A stretch of 24,964 nt of DNA from an uncultured Christensenella sp. Lineage in GTDB: Bacteria; Bacillota; Clostridia; Christensenellales; Borkfalkiaceae. The position numbers and the translations under genes were made by a program. Under the pieces are notes generated by a model. It made no database searches. It was not told the origin of the DNA and was given only the letters and a program-made list of their open reading frames with translations. The stretch covers positions 1 to 24,964 of the forward strand of contig CAJTLF010000021.1 in NCBI GenBank assembly GCA_910577555.1, read 5' to 3'. Numbering within the stretch: the first letter of the stretch is position 1; every line of letters begins with the position of its first letter. Positions 23,742-24,964 of the stretch are shown here, in pieces.

Positions 23742-23942
23742 ATGGAACGGGAAAAGAACGTTAAAAAACAGATACCCTTGCGGATATCCGAAAAACTTTA
23801 TATCGAGATAGAGCGTTGGGCGGACGACGAGTTCCGTTCGGTGAACGGGCAGATAGAGTATTTGCTTACCGAGTGCGTAAATTACCGCAAAAAAGGTAAA
23901 AAGGGGCTTACGGGCAACGGCAAGCCGGACGGTGAGCAATGA
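23742..23942 (+). CDS. Ribbon-helix-helix (Arc-like) protein
   Basis: The 66-aa protein has a lysine-rich start, a beta-strand-like KKQIPLRISEKLYIEIERWA and a helix DEFRSVNGQIEYLLTECV, the pattern of Arc/MetJ-type ribbon-helix-helix DNA-binding proteins. Its tail is basic (KKGKKGLTGNGK). The start is unusual because the AGGA-like sequence ends directly before the ATG at 23742, too close for a normal site, and no other in-frame start follows before the fold; reinitiation after the SPFH stop 14 bases upstream is possible. It overlaps the ATP-grasp gene by 4 bases (ATGA). It could repress its own operon through the dyad at 22739-22757. Small RHH proteins also occur as antitoxins, but no toxin is adjacent. 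Confidence 0.8.
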   Translation: MEREKNVKKQIPLRISEKLYIEIERWADDEFRSVNGQIEYLLTECVNYRKKGKKGLTGNGKPDGEQ

Positions 23943-24820
23943 AAGGTAACGCTCTGATTCTGATTAACGCCTATTCTGAGCTGGCGTCGTCGCTCAATCA
24001 GGCGGAGCGGCTAAAAGCCGAATTTTCCGCGCTCGGAGTAAACGCCGAAATAAGGCGCAACGACTTGGGTTTATACCTGAAAGACGGCGAAATTGCGGGA
24101 TATGCGGGGGGCTACGACTTTTGCGTGTATCTCGACAAGGACAAATACACCGCTTTAACGCTTGAAAAGTGCGGTTTGCGGCTGTTTAACCGCCGCGCCG
24201 CGGTGGAGATTTGCGACGACAAGATGCTTACCCATCTCGCGCTTGCGGGCAAGGGGGTGCCTATGCCCGATACCGTTGCAGGCGTGCTGTGTTACACCCC
24301 CGACGCGGTTGTGAGTAAAGCTTTGTTGGACGGAATTGAGCGAAAGCTGGGCTATCCCGTGATTGTAAAGGAGAGCTTCGGCTCTTTGGGCAAGGGCGTG
24401 TATAAGGCGGATAACCGTTCTGAGCTTGAGAAAATAAGCGAAAAGGTTAAAACGATGCCCCACCTTTTTCAGAAGTTCGTTTCGGAAAGCGCGGGGCGGG
24501 ATATACGCGTGATAGTTATCGGCGGGCGGTGCGTAGCCGCTATGGAGAGAAGGTCGGGCGGGGATTTCCGCTCTAACTTAGAGCTTGGCGGAATTGGTTC
24601 GCCGCGGGATATAGACGGAAATTTAAGGGATATATGCGGGGCAACCGCGGAAATTCTCGGGCTTGATTACTGCGGAATAGACGTTTTGGAGAGCGATAAA
24701 GGGTATCTCGTCTGCGAAGTGAACTCCAACGCGTTCTTCGGCGGAATCGAGCGTGTGGCGGGAATTAACGTTGCGGAGCGGTACGCCAAGTATATTTACG
24801 AATATGTTTACGATAAATAA
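23939..24820 (+). CDS. ATP-grasp ligase, RimK-like
   Basis: The 293-aa protein is an ATP-grasp enzyme of the RimK / D-Ala-D-Ala-ligase-like group, which joins a carboxylate to an amine through an acyl-phosphate. The N-terminal part (about 1-95) is the pre-ATP-grasp domain. Lys144 in VIVKESFGSLGKG (142-153) and the glycine loop bind ATP, and QKFVSESAGRDIRVIVIGG (178-196) follows. FRSNLELGG (210-218), GIDVLE with Asp248, and CEVNSNAFFGGIE with Glu260 and Asn262 (259-271) supply the Mg2+ ligands. The segment SNAFFGG sits where RimK proteins usually have N-x-S/P-G-F-G-like sequence. The substrate is unknown: amino-acid addition to a protein tail, cofactor or peptide are all possible. It is the last gene of the SPFH operon. 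Confidence 0.9.
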   Translation: MKGNALILINAYSELASSLNQAERLKAEFSALGVNAEIRRNDLGLYLKDGEIAGYAGGYDFCVYLDKDKYTALTLEKCGLRLFNRRAAVEICDDKMLTHLALAGKGVPMPDTVAGVLCYTPDAVVSKALLDGIERKLGYPVIVKESFGSLGKGVYKADNRSELEKISEKVKTMPHLFQKFVSESAGRDIRVIVIGGRCVAAMERRSGGDFRSNLELGGIGSPRDIDGNLRDICGATAEILGLDYCGIDVLESDKGYLVCEVNSNAFFGGIERVAGINVAERYAKYIYEYVYDK

Positions 24821-24843
24821 AAATACAGAGCCCGCGGCTTTTG

Positions 24844-24964
24844 CCGTAATTCCCATAGGGAATTTAATAAAACGCAAATAAAAAGATTTAGGCATAGCGT
24901 TAAGCTGTGCCTTTTCTGTACTTTTTTTCGTGGACGAATTAGGCTACTCGTAGCCTGGTGAGAT
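24844..24964 (-). repeat. Structured intergenic repeat, right copy of an inverted pair
   Basis: This is the reverse complement of 209-330 with about four substitutions and one indel, and it runs to the last base, so the element may be longer than seen. On the + strand the middle hairpin (AGGCATAGC, GTTAA loop, GCTGTGCCT, about 24891-24913) is followed by TTTCTGTAC and a run of seven T, so it can act as the terminator of the SPFH operon ending at 24820. The substitution relative to the left copy leaves a T-G pair, which still forms as U-G in RNA of this strand only. Confidence 0.8.

Noticed and set aside
209..24964. The inverted end repeats as terminal repeats of a 24.7-kb transposon or composite element
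   Set aside because: No transposase or integrase lies between them, the repeats have no clean ends or target duplications visible, and the enclosed region includes trpS and other housekeeping genes. Dispersed repeats are simpler.

Overview
The window looks like a stretch of chromosome, possibly a whole contig, from an anaerobic Firmicute of the class Clostridia, probably gut-associated. The evidence is AAGGAG-type ribosome binding sites, consensus sigma-A promoters with 17-bp spacers, an AgrA/AgrC-style LytTR/GHKL pair, a DUF5685 plus degenerate J-domain cluster, a domain-swapped GH3 enzyme and an SPFH/ribbon-helix-helix pair. I cannot name the genus. Most genes have moderate GC and G/C-rich third positions. 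The RHS gene, and above all its 3' end and the following small gene, are clearly more AT-rich. Nearly all genes are on the + strand. No tRNA, rRNA, CRISPR array, transposase or integrase was seen.

Layout. (1) 1-410: the 5' end of an unknown minus-strand gene with its promoter, then a structured ~122-bp intergenic repeat. A 121-bp inverted copy forms the right edge of the window (24844-24964). (2) 382-5714: a self-contained two-gene operon with a consensus promoter and a strong terminator. It encodes a three-TM protein with TrkA-N-like Rossmann and RyR-like domains, and a 997-aa TIR / degenerate P-loop / YfbR-HDDC2-like HD protein. This is the best candidate for an immune or conflict system here. 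The likely logic is that TIR makes an NAD-derived signal, the membrane Rossmann/RyR protein senses it, and the HD domain removes it or related nucleotides. (3) 5852-11649: a 1707-aa RHS/YD-repeat protein, an overlapping small membrane protein that may be its immunity partner, and a decayed copy of the RHS core tip that marks past cassette exchange. (4) 11731-16722: an apparent operon of trpS, DUF5685, a J-like/TPR/Cys-rich protein, a polytopic membrane protein, a second TPR/Cys-rich protein and an RlmD/RumA-type rRNA methyltransferase, closed by a terminator. (5) 16754-18857: a LytTR response regulator and GHKL sensor kinase with no peptide-signal genes beside them. (6) 18994-22426: a small two-TM protein overlapping a membrane-anchored GH3 enzyme whose domains are in swapped order. 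(7) 22475-24820: a 49-aa conserved-looking protein, then an SPFH / ribbon-helix-helix / ATP-grasp operon with a perfect inverted repeat just downstream of its promoter.

The TIR/RyR operon and the RHS locus together make 382-11649 an accessory, conflict-related block next to housekeeping genes. All functions are inferred from motifs read by eye; no database search was run.
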